The position numbers and the translations under genes are program-made. Source: Culex pipiens pallens (lineage: Eukaryota > Arthropoda > Insecta > Diptera > Culicidae). Taken from it: 64,000 bases of DNA. The notes under the pieces were generated by a model. The model was not told where the DNA came from. It worked only from the letters and a program-made list of their open reading frames with translations, and searched no databases. Shown piece after piece: positions 37,906-49,558 of this stretch (within the stretch, counting starts at the first letter, position 1; each line of letters begins with the position of its first letter). The stretch spans positions 193,529,538-193,593,537 of the forward strand of contig NC_068938.1 of NCBI RefSeq assembly GCF_016801865.2, read 5' to 3'.

Positions 37906-38650
37906 TTTCTTTCAAGCTTCACTCGCGAAGTTCGCCGAACTTAAGAGAGAGAGAAAAAAAACACGGTATAACACAAATCCAAAGAAAACGAAGGTCCTCG
38001 TGGGACAATTTTGAACTGGCCGAAAGGTAGCTGTGTATGGGACGCTTCAACCGGGCTGACCCCAGGGGTCGTTCGCGATCGCGCCGGAAATCAACGCAAG
38101 AAAAACCGAAAAACACGGAACGCGGTTCCAAGGAGCTTGTGTGTACACAAAAAATTTAGACGATCCGAAAGAGATACAACATGGCGACAGGAAACTTTTG
38201 CTCTGACAAGCGTGTGCCAACTCCGCACGGTGTTCTGCGGGACCTTTCTCCCCCTCTCGCTCTCTAACACATCCGCAAATCGGATCCTTGTGTGTTGTGC
38301 ACATGCGTCCCTCGATCCTTTTGTCGTCGTCCTGTCAAAGGAGACCGAGGTGGTCGGTCCCACGCGGGCATACCAACAAACGCACACAACCACAAATGGA
38401 GAGAAAAGTTGCCGAAAAACCGCGCGCTGGTCGTCCTGTATCGATCTAATGAAGCCGAATGTGTGTGTGTGAGTGAATTGCCAAAAAAAAAAACAGCTAG
38501 AAGGAACCATATCCTTGCCGGTGAACCGAACGAACCAAGTAGGCATAGCGCCGAGCAGCGAGGACCGACGATCAGGTATGACGCGCATCGTCCGAAAAGA
38601 AGGTCCTCACATCGCAGTTGGCAGGGTGGCGAATCAGGGAAACACTTTGA
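37906..38650 (-). promoter_or_regulatory. GC-rich leader exon and probable promoter region of exon B
   Basis: This GC-rich, CpG-containing island lies immediately upstream of the exon B intron on the minus strand. Its promoter-proximal part carries a CT-rich run (about 37940-37953 on the complement) and the leader end CTTGAAAGAAA before the donor. Overlapping open frames on both strands (for example 38011-38472 plus and 38091-38588 minus) look like chance products of base composition. I could not fix a transcription start: no TATA box and initiator pair at convincing spacing was seen. Confidence 0.35.
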
Positions 38651-39408
38651 AAATCATTTCGTTCAGAAATGTTTGATTTTTTTTATTCTTCATAATAAGC
38701 AAAAGTTTAAACTGATATTAATTTTCTTGAGATATTTTTTATATAGGATTTCAATTTCTATTCATGAATTATTTTCTTGTCGAATAATACGAATACAAAT
38801 ATATTTTTTTAAAGGAGAGCATTTTAGCGGACTTCTCTTTATCCCCGAAAACCGGAATTTATTTTATTATCATTAAGCTGGTATAAACTTGAACAAATGT
38901 TTGCCTAACCATTTTATGAAAAAGAAGGCAAGTAAAGAGGAAATCACCTTAAACTGATAAAGAAGATTCTCTTCGAGATACCCAGGTTGAAGATATATAT
39001 ATTTTTTTCTTCGAAAAATCATTTCCGGAAGTTGTAATTGAATTTGCGATCGGAAGGGTTTTTAAACTCTTTTTTTTTATAAAATTCTATCATATTCAAC
39101 ATGGAGCTAGTTTTAATCAAGGTTATTTTAAATATTGAAAATAAAAAAAACTGATTAATTCAAATGTCAGGATTTGTTTCGACGACTTAAGTCCAAGTAT
39201 GAGGCATCTACTCTAAACAGTCTGAAATATGTTCAAATTTCATTAAAAAATTGAGATTTTTTTTTTGAAAATCTCCTTGCTATGATTCATAAATAAGTAC
39301 CTTTCATTTTGAGCCTAAAACTACAAATTAATCATAACATATCGTTTATGGTCCTCGATTTTTTTAGGAAAAATTATAACAAAATTATTTTTTCCCAGCC
39401 TTTCGTAT
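38651..39408. other. AT-rich spacer
   Basis: Nothing identifiable. Confidence 0.4.
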
Positions 39409-39413
39409 CAATG
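39409..39413. repeat. Left 5-bp target duplication (CAATG)
   Basis: CAATG here and at 40208-40212 flank the inverted-repeat element exactly. Confidence 0.7.
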
Positions 39414-40207
39414 CACAGTGGTCCAGATCGAATTGGATTTTTCTGAAAAATGGTAAAGTTTTAGAGCTTTGGTGTCTTTAGAAGAGTTGTTGCAAATAAA
39501 AGAGGCAATTTTTGGTTTGGTATGTAAAATTATCATAAAAAACCCAAAATATGACCAAACATCGTTTTTTGACAATGTGGCTCAATTCTGAGGTCAGATT
39601 CAAATTCAGCGGGCAAAATTACATGGAAAAATATATTTTCGTTAGGGTGATACCATACACTTTTTCCTTAAAAATTAGACAATTTCAAATGAAGATATCT
39701 CGAGTTTTCAGAAAAATACCCATGATTTTTTTTCAGCGTTTATAGTGCTAAATCTCAACTTTTGATTGCAACCTAGCGCTTAAAATTTGGCCTGCGCTTT
39801 TTCGAGATATTTAAGTTTTAAATTTGCATATTTTTTACCTTAAAATGACCCTTCAATCTGACTTGTCAAAACATAAAAATGTTTGTTTTTTTAAGCTTTT
39901 CTGTAAAACTTAACCCTGAATTGCTACGTTTAAAAACTGATTTTTGAAGGTTTGCTCAAAATCTTTATATAATTTTGGTCGTAGAAGGCGTAGATTACGA
40001 GATAAAATTTTGGTGTCTTCGACAAAGTTGCTAGGATTGGCAAGACCAACAACTTTTAAGAAGTAAAAAAAAATCCCAAAAATATTCCTTAAAAGTTAGA
40101 TTTTCAAAATCACCCTAATTTTCGACCAAACTAAAAGTTGCCCCTTTTTATTTGAAACAACTCTTCTCATCCATTTTCCACCTAATGTTGCGATCTGGAC
40201 CACTGTG
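39414..40207. mobile_element. Transib-like non-autonomous DNA transposon
   Basis: The two ends are identical for 17 bases (CACAGTGGTCCAGATCG) in inverted orientation. Similarity continues imperfectly for over 100 bp (left AGAGTTGTTGCAAATAAAAG, right CTTTTTATTTGAAACAACTC). The ends begin with CACAGTG and abut a 5-bp direct repeat. Known families: Transib transposons make 5-bp target duplications and have ends resembling the V(D)J recombination heptamer CACAGTG, so this superfamily fits best. The 794-bp element encodes no transposase; the internal 64-codon frame is chance. I saw no nonamer-like motif at 12- or 23-bp spacing. Confidence 0.65.
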
Positions 40208-40212
40208 CAATG
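40208..40212. repeat. Right 5-bp target duplication (CAATG)
   Basis: Matches 39409-39413. Confidence 0.7.
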
Positions 40213-41178
40213 TTGAATTTTGCAAAATAAATGGAAATAAATTCATAAATAGTTTTTTTTTCAGGTTGATGATTGAATTGTTGATTGCTTATGTATGTGC
40301 ATTTCCACACAATTTTTGAAAGATAACTTGGTAATTCAAAAAATAATTATTTTAGAATCAAAATATGCTTTACCAAATTAAAAAAGGTAATTCATAAATT
40401 CAGCAAAATATGAACAAAAACTTGCACAAAAGTGCACAGAATTAATAAACTTTTTAGCTAAAAAAGTATGGATGTTGAAGGCAGGAAAAAAAATTGGGGT
40501 TTGTAAAATATCCGGCTGTGAATAAAAATCCAAGAAAATAATCAGCTCAAGACATAGTAAGATTACTCTTCCTTTGGATTAATAGTTCTAATGATTGACC
40601 CATCAAACATATTAAATGTTATGGCACTGACTTCCATCAGTGCCTTGATTTTTCGTAAGACGATATAAATTTAGCTTCGTTGATAATATTTTCTCAAAAT
40701 TCCTTCTACAAGTTGTTTAGAGTAATACTTTCACGTGTTGATACTTTTTGTTAACGATTTTCCTCTTCCTTGTTCAATTAAATGCAATTCGGTTTTATAG
40801 GTGAATAATCAAGAAACAATTAGTTCTTTTACAGTACATAAAGCATTTGATTTAGATCAGAAATTCCTTCAAGACCTTGAAGCCGAGTACAACCGGCATA
40901 TCGATGCCTCTGTGCTCTATTGTACAAAACTTGCTGTAATTTCTATTCAGTTCCCATTAAGAGAACCTAGAAATTTGTAAAATTTAAATAATACAGAGCA
41001 TTTAAGCGTGGTGGTCAAATTTAGAATTTTGAAAATGATAGAAGGCTTCACTTTAAGTGTTCTTATATCAGATAAAAAAATGAGTATTTTTTGTGAAACT
41101 TTCTAAATTCTGTGGTTTTGGTACTGCACTGCACATCTAAACATTTAGAAAGTCGAAATTTTGGGAATTAAGGCTGAA
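40213..41178. other. AT-rich spacer
   Basis: Contains a small hairpin GGCACTGACTTCCATCAGTGCC-like (about 40622-40643). No gene. Confidence 0.4.
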
Positions 41179-41265
41179 GAATTTCTCTAAGAAACCAAGC
41201 GCCTCCATTGAATTGATTTTAATATGAGTGAATAAATGGAGACGCTTGGTTTCTTACAAAATTTC
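41179..41265. mobile_element. Small hairpin element
   Basis: AAGAAACCAAGCGCCTCCATT and AATGGAGACGCTTGGTTTCTT are inverted copies about 35 bases apart, forming an 87-bp foldback with arms of about 30 bp. Likely a tiny miniature element; no RNA gene evidence. Confidence 0.55.
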
Positions 41266-41430
41266 CATAGCAATTAGTCTCTTAATTTGAGCTATCGTTT
41301 TGATTGTACTTAAATTGCATTGTGTCGGTTGAAACGGCTTCATGGAACTCAATTTAAACAAACAAAACAGAAGAAATGTTTTTATTATTGACTTTCAATC
41401 AAGTCTATTGCTGTACTATCAAGTATAATT

Positions 41431-41593
41431 CTGGAGTTTTTTTTTTTTTGAAAAGGTCCAATAAACTAAATTTTCCGTTTTTGCCTATTGGGTGTTTTTG
41501 AAACCGGCTTGAGCTAGGGGTATTGAAAAACACCCAGAAAGCAAAAAACTAAAAATTTGGTTTATTGGACCTTTTCAAAAAAAAAAACTCCAG
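41431..41593. mobile_element. Palindromic miniature element with CTGGAGTTTTTTT ends
   Basis: CTGGAG plus a T run, then GAAAAGGTCCAATAAACTAA; the right end mirrors this (TTTATTGGACCTTTTC, A run, CTCCAG). The inner repeat GGGTGTTTTTGAAA / TTGAAAAACACCC extends the fold. 163 bp. AATT-type flanks are seen on both sides. Confidence 0.75.
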
Positions 41594-42700
41594 AAATTAA
41601 AAAGATCCAAAAACCTTAACCGAGTCGTCACCACCATCACACAATCCCGTAGCCGGTCGATGAATAAAACATTTTTGGGCTGCTTGCTGCTCTCCTAACC
41701 ACTTTCTCTGGCTGTGTGTGCGTGTGTCTCTCTTGCCTAGAGGACAGGACACACATCGCCAAGGGGTCACCGGAGAGGGACTCCAGGAAAAGGACCGTGT
41801 GAACGGCAGCAAAGTACACAGCGAAATAGGCGAAAATTTGGAAACGGGATAGAGAGAGAGAGAGGAAGAACCACCCGAAAACAGAAGAACCGGCGGGCCC
41901 CGGGACGCTTTCCGTCGTTTGTATTTGTGCACACGTTTGCAGCATAAACGGCGTACGTTGTTGTGTGTATGTGTTACTTCTTCTAAGCTTGTTTTGTTTA
42001 GGACAAACACGCGTTCGTCGTGGTTTACGCACACGCGGCGGGTCCCATTTGCAGAAAAGGGGTCCTGTTTTTTGCTTAGGGGTCGTCGTTGCTTAGAAAT
42101 CTTGCAGTACCGGGTTCGATAGGAGAATGGATGAGGGACAAGGCTGAAGGGCCTAAGCAAGTAGACGCGTCTAGGCTAGATCCTAGCGGATTAGAATTGG
42201 ATGGAATGGAAATAGGTGTGCGTTTTTTCCAATTTTTTTGCTGAAAGCATGGTTTCTGATTTGAATGGTTGCTAGGCAATGTATGCATTGTTGTGCCAAG
42301 ACTTTTAATGGGAACATTTTCATGTAACCTTGATGGAAAAAAAATCTCTTTCCATGAAAATCATGTATTTTTTTACTGTTTATGCTGCGCTAAAAAAATT
42401 AAAACATAATTGATTTCTACTCAAAATTGCACAGTGGGGCCCAAACCCACTTCTAATCACATGAATGTAATTCGGGGAATTCTAATTAAAATGTTGCCTC
42501 AAGTTCTTAGAATTAACCAACAAACAAAATCTGCACCAAAAAATGTCGCAGATTTAAAAATCAAAAAAGCAGTGATTCTGATGGTCTGATCCACCAGTCA
42601 CCTCGTCAAATGGTCCTTGGTCTCATTTTTGATTAAATATGATTTTCAGTGACGAATCGGGAAAAATTCAAACACCTCAAAGTTTTCCGGGGCTGCTTCA
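41594..42700. other. GC-rich island then spacer
   Basis: The island at 41600-42200 has GA-rich and CA-rich runs and minus frames of 187 and 131 codons that overlap each other and carry no recognisable protein. It could be another promoter or leader region. A CACAGTGGGG at 42430 has no matching partner. Confidence 0.35.
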
Positions 42701-42729
42701 TTACATTTTAAATCCTTTCACAAGATTAG

Positions 42730-42830
42730 AGGGTGACGAGCGGGAATTCCCGGGAAATCGACCATTCTTAGACCTCTCGATTCCCGGGAAATTCGGTCGA
42801 GACTCCCGGGAAATTTTAAACTTATAAATA
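42730..42830. repeat. CCCGGGAATT-rich repeat (left copy)
   Basis: CGGGAATTCCCGGGAAATCG, CTCTCGATTCCCGGGAAATT and GACTCCCGGGAAATTTTAAA occur in order. A direct-orientation relative lies at 44244-44315. Confidence 0.6.
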
Positions 42831-43682
42831 TTAAAGCAAAATTATATAAACTAATCAAGAATTATTTAAAAAATTCAAATTTGTTTGGAACATTGGATGT
42901 TTTATATTCGATGTTCAAATTCAAATAAACCAATGCTTCTCTAATCTTCCTATTCATATTTTTTTATTTTTTAAATTTTAACTTGTCAAAAATTCCAATA
43001 ACTATAATCGAGAGAAGCCAAAAAAAATTTGGACCTCAAAATTTACCTTAAAACATACTCTGCAGTTACACCCCAGAAATGAAATTTAATGTTTTTTTTT
43101 TTATAAATCCAAAGTGTTTATAGGACGAAATATGAAAAAAAAAACTCTAGAAATATTTATTATTTTTATTTATTATTTCAAAGAGGTAAAAGTTTTTTCA
43201 AGATAAGTTCAAATTCCATTTCTTCTCTCGAGCATAGCAATCCTCATATTTTTTTTTAAATTCTAAGTACCTTAGTTAATTTTCAAGGTAATTTCTTTTT
43301 TTGATGTCAAAGCGATGTCATTTTATGTTTCACATCAACCTCAATATTAAATTATATTTTGGAAAAAAAAATCTGGAGCGGTAATCTTTGTAAAGTTAAG
43401 GTTCGCCAATTGTGAATACTCCGGTTTTCCTGATAACTGTAAATATATCTTCAATTAAAATTTACAGTTGACCTTAAAAAGGATGAAAAAAGTATAAATT
43501 GTTGTTTTGAGTCGTTATTTATCATATTGCAAAAATCTCGATACTGGGAAATTATATATTAGCTATGTTTTTACTTTACAAAACTTTAATAATAAGAAGT
43601 TCATGGAACAAGTTTGTGCAACATTTGAAAAGTCACTCATTGCGAATTATGATTCGTAAACATTTTAAAACATTTATAGTAA

Positions 43683-44128
43683 CCCGGGCAGACGGTATTA
43701 ACAAAATTCATGCCATCTCAATAACAAATACTGTTAAAATAAAAGAAAATGTTATGGAATCTTCTTGAGAAATCAATTTTTGCATAAGAGTTGAATAACA
43801 GTTTAAGTTATCATAACAAAATTTGTTATTGGTCTGATATTGGTTGAAAGCCAAAATCACTTTCGAATAACATTTTTGTTACGGAAGAATAACTCCAACT
43901 GTTATTAGGATGATCGGATTAGTTGATAAAATAACAAAAAATAATAACAAGGATTTGTTCGAAGAATAACTAAAAGTGTTTTTGGTCTGTTAGTACAATA
44001 ACAATCCAATAACAAAAAAATCATAACGGCGAATAACAAAACTTGTTATAAATAACACAAAATGTTATTGGCCCAGTATTTTCAAACATCAAAAAATGTT
44101 ATTCCCAAGTTATTTCCGTCTGCTCGGG
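43683..44128. mobile_element. Inverted-repeat element with CCCGGGCAGACGG ends
   Basis: CCCGGGCAGACGGTATTAAC at the left is mirrored by CCGTCTGCTCGGG at 44116-44128. The interior repeats AATAACAAAA-type motifs throughout. 446 bp, non-coding. It sits between the two CCCGGGAATT repeats. Confidence 0.7.
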
Positions 44129-44243
44129 AAACTATATAGTTCCTCAAAATTATGAGAATACTTAATTTAACGAATAAATAACGAATTTAATACTTTTATT
44201 ATTAAATTTTGCCACTATTGGCATAGTAAAAAAAAACTCACGG

Positions 44244-44315
44244 GTCTCGGGAATTCCCGGGATCGCCAGATTCAACTCTCGATTCCCGGGAAATTGAAAA
44301 TCTCGAGAATCGAGA
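44244..44315. repeat. CCCGGGAATT-rich repeat (right copy)
   Basis: CTCGGGAATTCCCGGGATCG and CTCTCGATTCCCGGGAAATT follow the order and orientation of the left copy at 42730, about 1.5 kb away. The pair may be the ends of one element or two solo copies. Confidence 0.6.
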
Positions 44316-44620
44316 TTTTATTTGTTTAAAATTGGGGATCATTTCAGTTTTTATTAAATCATATGGGTCAATATTCACACCAAAAGCATTTATGTAGGAT
44401 TTATAAAACATCAGCAAATTTTTGAAAACTGTTATCAAATTCGACGTCAAAAATGAGGTTTCACTTCCCTAAGACATTTTTTGACAACCACTTTTATCTT
44501 TATCTTTTATCGTGCTTCTATGATTTTATAGGAATCTTAATGTTACGTTCAAATATTTATGTGTAGGGAAATGTGCTGGTTATGCCATTAACAATATTTC
44601 AAAATGCAAACTAATTGAAG

Positions 44621-44991
44621 TACAGTTCAGACTCGATTATACGAAGGCATCGGAAAAATTTCACTTCCGATAATCGAATCACGAAAAAAAAATGTTTTCG
44701 TTGTCTAGTTTTTGATTGTCGAGCTTAAGTACGACCCCTAAACTACGATCAAGTGGTTTAAAAATTTAATCCAAGATGGCGTCTATATGGCGGTGACGAA
44801 ATATTGAAAAAGTGCATTTTTTTTATTTCATAGTCAATCAACTATTCAAATTTTACTAATATGGGGTCGCAGAACTCGAATTTGATGTTCAAAACAAGAA
44901 AAAGAACAAAAAAAAAACGGATTTTTTATTGTTCGTGATTTGATTATTATCTGTCTTATACAAACCTTCGGATAATCGAGTATGGACTGTA
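44621..44991. mobile_element. TACAGTCC-family element (copy 6)
   Basis: TACAGTTCAGACTCGATTAT at the left; GGATAATCGAGTATGGACTG ending TA at the right. The interior is reversed relative to copy 5 (ATCCAAGATGGCG, GGGTCGCAGAACTCGAATTTG). Confidence 0.75.
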
Positions 44992-45394
44992 ATCAAAATA
45001 GATATTGTAGTTAAGTGCTTTTTAGAAAAATTTAAAAAAATAACAAAAATGTTTTGCAGAAAAAAAAGCTATTTGACTATTTGAAATTTAGCATTCGGCC
45101 TTAAAAATTGTTTATTTTTTCAATATTTTGATTAAAAATACAATAATACTATGTTGAGACAAATTTTTCAAACTTATTTTAACAAATTATGTATTTACTT
45201 ACAATGCATTTAACAAACCTGATTGCTTTTTAAAAACATTGCCTTGTATTCAATTTTTTTATTTTTTTTAAAGAATTTGTATAAAAAGAGATTTTAATTT
45301 TTTTTTAACAAAACTATTTCTAGAAATAATTTTGTGATGTAATTTTCAATGGAATAGTACAAAAAAACGACACAGATGAAATTTGCAATTGAAT

Positions 45395-45860
45395 TCCGTC
45401 CAGACTCGATTAACCAAAGCCTCGATTATCCGAAGGTTTGTATAGGACTTTGGAAAATCGAGTCGTGAACAAAAAAAAAATATCATATTTTTTCACCTTC
45501 TTTCTTTAACACCAAATTCGAGTTCTGCGATCCAATTTTGTTCAAATTTGAATAGTATATTGCCTGATAAATTAAATAATTCCTTCTCTTGCCAAATCCA
45601 TTGTCAGAATATCCAATTACATCTAAATGAATTATAGTGTAAAGGAAACTGTGAAAGGAACTCCAAAACTCTATTAGGTTATAAGAAACACGAAATTGTA
45701 AATTGATTATTTACTAATAAACACTAATTGAATTGAATTGAATAAATAAAAAAATGCATTTTTCAATATTTAATAATCGTCATTTTGGATTTAGAAATTT
45801 TAATTCACTTAAGAAAAGTTTAGGGGCTCGACAATCAAAAATTAGACGAGTTACCGGAAA
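45395..45860. mobile_element. TACAGTCC-family element (copy 7), split by another insertion
   Basis: The left part (CCGTCCAGACTCGATTAACC, GAGTTCTGCGATCCAATTTT) runs to about 45582. The right part resumes near 45745 (ATGCATTTTTCAATATTTAA, GTCATTTTGGAT, GGGGCTCGACAATCAAAAATTAG). The right terminus is not seen. Confidence 0.6.
45583..45745 (+). mobile_element. Short retroposon 3' fragment with ATTGA-repeat tail
   Basis: About 160 bp interrupt the TACAGTCC element and end in ATTGAATTGAATTGAATAAA, a simple-repeat tail typical of LINE 3' ends. The flanks AATTAAATAA and GAATAAATAA may be a short target duplication. Probably a 5'-truncated LINE or SINE end. Confidence 0.45.
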
Positions 45861-47750
45861 AGCCTTGATATTTTTGAATATATTTTTAAATTTTCTATGT
45901 TTTACATTTATTCTGTTTTTTTTTAGAAAACATATTTGAAAAATTCTGCACCATTTTGTAAGATTATTTATTATGAGTTTGTTTTAAAAAAAACTACGAC
46001 ATTAAAAAAAATATTAAAAATGTACTCAGACTTGTCCACCTGACCCACTGTGCAGTCTGCATAAAATAATGCACTACAACTGTTAGTAATAGTTTTATCA
46101 CAAACACAACTACTAAAACTTTACAAGCTCATATCAGATGCTAAGATCCAAACACCAGCAACGCAAACAAATTTTCTGCGCAGAATCCATTTCCCGGCAA
46201 ATGGAAACGGCACGCCATACTGTGCCTGTGTGTGATCCTTGCCGGCATTCCCGGATGCCATTCACCTGTGCTGGAGCTTTCCTTCAAGTGGACAAAGTAG
46301 GCGAACGAACGCCAAAAGGACATCCACATGTGCGATTGTATGGGTTGTTTTTTGTGTTGAGAATGTTTTGAGTGTATTTTATATACACCAACTGCGATTT
46401 GTGGGAGGAAATGCACAACTCTTCAATATTGAGAAGATGTTTGATTTAATCGAAGTTAATTTTAAATTAATGGAAAATCATCTGAAAATTTACAATTTAA
46501 ATTTTAATCAAATGTAACTAAGAATATATCTTGTAAACATATTATTTTTCTAATGATTTTCAAAAACATGATTTTTTTCCAGATTGACACAAATTGGCTT
46601 TTCCAACTTCTACAAACCTTCCCCACAGTGATGAGCTCATCTTTAAGTGGCAAACACGATCACGTAAAAGCTCGCCCCCGAGGGAAAGCAAAAAAGGTGG
46701 TTGAAGCCCCGTTCGTACCAGGGTTGCAGGTGGAAAATCACATTACGCGGTCGGTCGATGCCCCCGAGTAAGTGAGTGAGCAGAGGAAAGAAAATCGAAA
46801 TCGAGGAAAAACGAAACGCGCTTTTCGCGCGCGTCCTTGGGATGAAAATTACTCTCGATTTTCTGGGTTGATGGCCATACAATGATGCTGGGGCGGGTGT
46901 GTTTGCACTGGTGGGATGTTAGGTTGTACGGGGAGGAGGAGGACGACGACAAAAAATGGGTTCAGGACGGTGACATAAGCGCATCAAATATGTGGGCGAT
47001 TAACCCAGAGCTGAGTCGTGTGGGCGAGGGTAAAGACCTACATTTGGGGGGTGTTTTGGAAGTGAAATCATGTAACGTAAATAATTTTTGGTTCTAGCTT
47101 TTTCGCTTTTTCGCTTCCAGCATTGAGAAATATTTGAAACATGTGAGAACATAAATGTTGTAAAATTTAAAATCTGTTTAACAGCGCACATCAACCAGAG
47201 TTTTTGCACCCAGATTTTTGTTGCAGGAATTTTCGTATCTTTAAAACTACGGGAACTATCGATATATTTTTTTATTCATCACCTAAGTTACTTTTTCCAT
47301 GAAAATATACAACAATCAATTTCAATTTTTATAATCAAATTATTTCAGGATTGGGTCCGTAAGTTCAACAAGTTTAGAAGATAACAACTTCCTTGGTTGC
47401 TGTGCACCCTTAAAATATTGTTACGGTTCAGATTTTTTAAATTGTCTATGTTTTTTAGCCTACCTTTTTATGGAGCTAACATTAGTTCTTCAAAAACAAG
47501 CTTCAAAACAGCTTCAAAAATCCAAGGATATTTTGCAAAGTTTTGACACAGACATAGCTTCGATAATCTATAATGTATGGGCTTGAAATTTTAAATTTGC
47601 TCAATTAAATTTTAAATGGTAATCAGGAGTAATTAACTACGTTTTCATAAATCGATTTCGCTTTTTATTGGTATGAAACTTTGTCCATGCATTCCCTATG
47701 AGTAAGTCTTTACGAAAAGAGCTTTTTTTTAAATTTTATTTTTTATGTTT
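45861..47750. other. Spacer with a GC-rich patch (46120-47090)
   Basis: Apart from the possible exon at 46583-46767, only overlapping short frames are seen. The GC-rich patch includes GGAGGAGGAGGACGACGACA (46930-46950). Confidence 0.4.
46583..46767 (+). other. Possible plus-strand exon bounded by strong splice-site matches
   Basis: A T-rich acceptor (ATTTTTTTCCAG, ending 46582) and a near-perfect donor (GTAAGTGAGT at 46768-46777) bound 185 bases that are open in one frame. The frame includes an ATG at 46630 that begins MSSSLSGKHDHVKARPRGKA, a basic stretch. No homology is recognised, and it would lie opposite in strand to exons A and B. It may be a leader or cassette exon of another transcript, or a chance pairing of sites. 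Confidence 0.2.
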
Positions 47751-47754
47751 TTTA

Positions 47755-48870
47755 ATCTGGCTCAAACTTGCTGGGTGCCATGTGTCCAAAGAAGCCATTT
47801 TGCATCATCAGTTTGATCTGTCCATTTCAAAATAGTATGTGAAGAATCAATAAATTCTGTATCATTTGAAGATGGTTTTTAATCGATTTGGTGTCTTTGG
47901 CAAAGTTGTAGATATGAACTAGGACAACAATATCGATAACCGGAAAAAAATTTTTGCTGATTATTTAAATCCCTTTTTGTAACTAAAAATTTATTTCCAA
48001 AAAAAAAACACTATTTTTATATTTTTCGATATGTTTTAGAGAATATAATATGCGATCTTTTCAGAAAATCTTGAAATAGGCAAAAATCTTAGCCAAGGTT
48101 AAAATCTCTGGAAAAAGTATTTATGTTGCAAATATCGACCCATTTTAAGTTTAAGATTTAATTTGCTATCAAAAAGTATTCTAGTGAAATTTGGTTGCAG
48201 ATAAAAAAAACTAGAAATATGAAATTTTCTTACTTTGGTCTAATTAACCCTCGTTTTTTTCTCGCGAACTAATGTAAAAAAAATTGCAAAATTTTCTGCT
48301 CTTTTCATTATTTTTTTTTAAATATTATAATCAAGAAAGGGATAAAAACACTTATTTCTGACATTTTCAAATATTAGATTTTAAAATTTCATAATAATAG
48401 GCATCAGAAAATTATAATTGTTAATCTTGAGATAGATATCGGGATTTTTCTCAGCTTAAACATCGTAAACTTAAGGACTATTTTTTTAAATTGAAAAACT
48501 GCGACCTTTCTAAAAAAAGTTACATAAAAATGACTATAACTAAAAAACGGTAAAATTTATCAAAAAATCACTTCTATTTCTTTGAATTTCTGATCACAAA
48601 ATAAAGCTTTTGTTTTTACTTCTTCGATTTTTTTTTTCTAATAATCATTAATTTTTTTAACTTTTCTGAAATGTTCAGAAATGATGGCATTTTATGTATC
48701 CTATAAAATATAAAAAGTATAGTTTGGTAATATTTTTTTGTGACAAAAAGTGATTGAAAAAATCAGGAAAAACATATTTATTGCATCATTTTATCAATGC
48801 AGTCCTCATCTATACCTACAATTTTGGCGATGACAAAAAATCAATCAAAACTTTTTTTCAAAAATATAGA
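47755..48870. mobile_element. Old, eroded foldback copy of the palindrome family
   Basis: The left part (CAAAGAAGCCATTTTGCATC at 47799, TCGATTTGGTGTCTTTGGCA at 47882) matches the left arm of the 59-61 kb palindrome. The right part (ACCTACAATTTTGGCGATGA at 48814) is in the opposite orientation, as in the right arm. Large internal divergence. Confidence 0.5.
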
Positions 48871-49558
48871 GTTATTTTCATAATTTTAATTCAACCCAAA
48901 CATTCGGAAATGTCGAAATTAAGTAATGTGATTAGGTTTCAAAATAATGTAAATATTGTTATTGAAAAGAGCAGAAAACTTAACATTTCAATACTTCTGT
49001 GCTTTCTTGTACAAAGCTTGCTGGTTTTCCTATCTAGTCAGCATGAGAGAGCACATAGGCATCGATTTATGTGTTTTGTGAGATTGAAAATCGAATAATC
49101 AGTTGCAACAATGCATGGAATGCATAGACAAAGTTTCATTCAAATAAAAACAAATACAAGTTTAATAATTTCGGAAAGGTTTTAAAAAAACTGTAGAAAA
49201 CTATACTTTGAAAAAAATTGTTTTGAAATTTGTAATAAGTCATGTTCATGTGAAAAAATTGTGGTTTTCTAAATAACTTTTTTTTACAAAAAAATCAATT
49301 TCCCAAAATCCATATTTATTTTTTTTTGTTTTTTTTTTTTGTATTGACAAAACCCCGCATCTTCTAAGCTATTCAGATGAATAAACCAAAATTTTACCGA
49401 CAAGTTATGATTTAAAAAAAAATAGTGATTTATTGACCTATTTTTATTTTGTAGAATCGAATTTGCAATCGAAAAGAACTACACATTTTTTCCATTTAGT
49501 GCACCCTTTTCAAAATTTAGCCATTCAAAGTTGAATTTTGTCCGAAAAATTCCGTTTT

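Noticed and set aside
41597..42160. 187-codon minus frame as a gene
   Set aside because: No domain or splice signal; another minus frame overlaps it, and its composition follows simple CA/GA runs.
42430..46052. CACAGTGGG at 42430 and CCCACTGTG ending at 46052 as ends of a large Transib-like element
   Set aside because: Flanking pentamers differ (AATTG and CAGTC), similarity stops after about nine bases, and several unrelated elements lie between.
15128..46300. Recurrent AGTAGGC hexamer-like motif in the GC-rich islands
   Set aside because: The number of occurrences is about what chance predicts, and positions relative to other signals vary.
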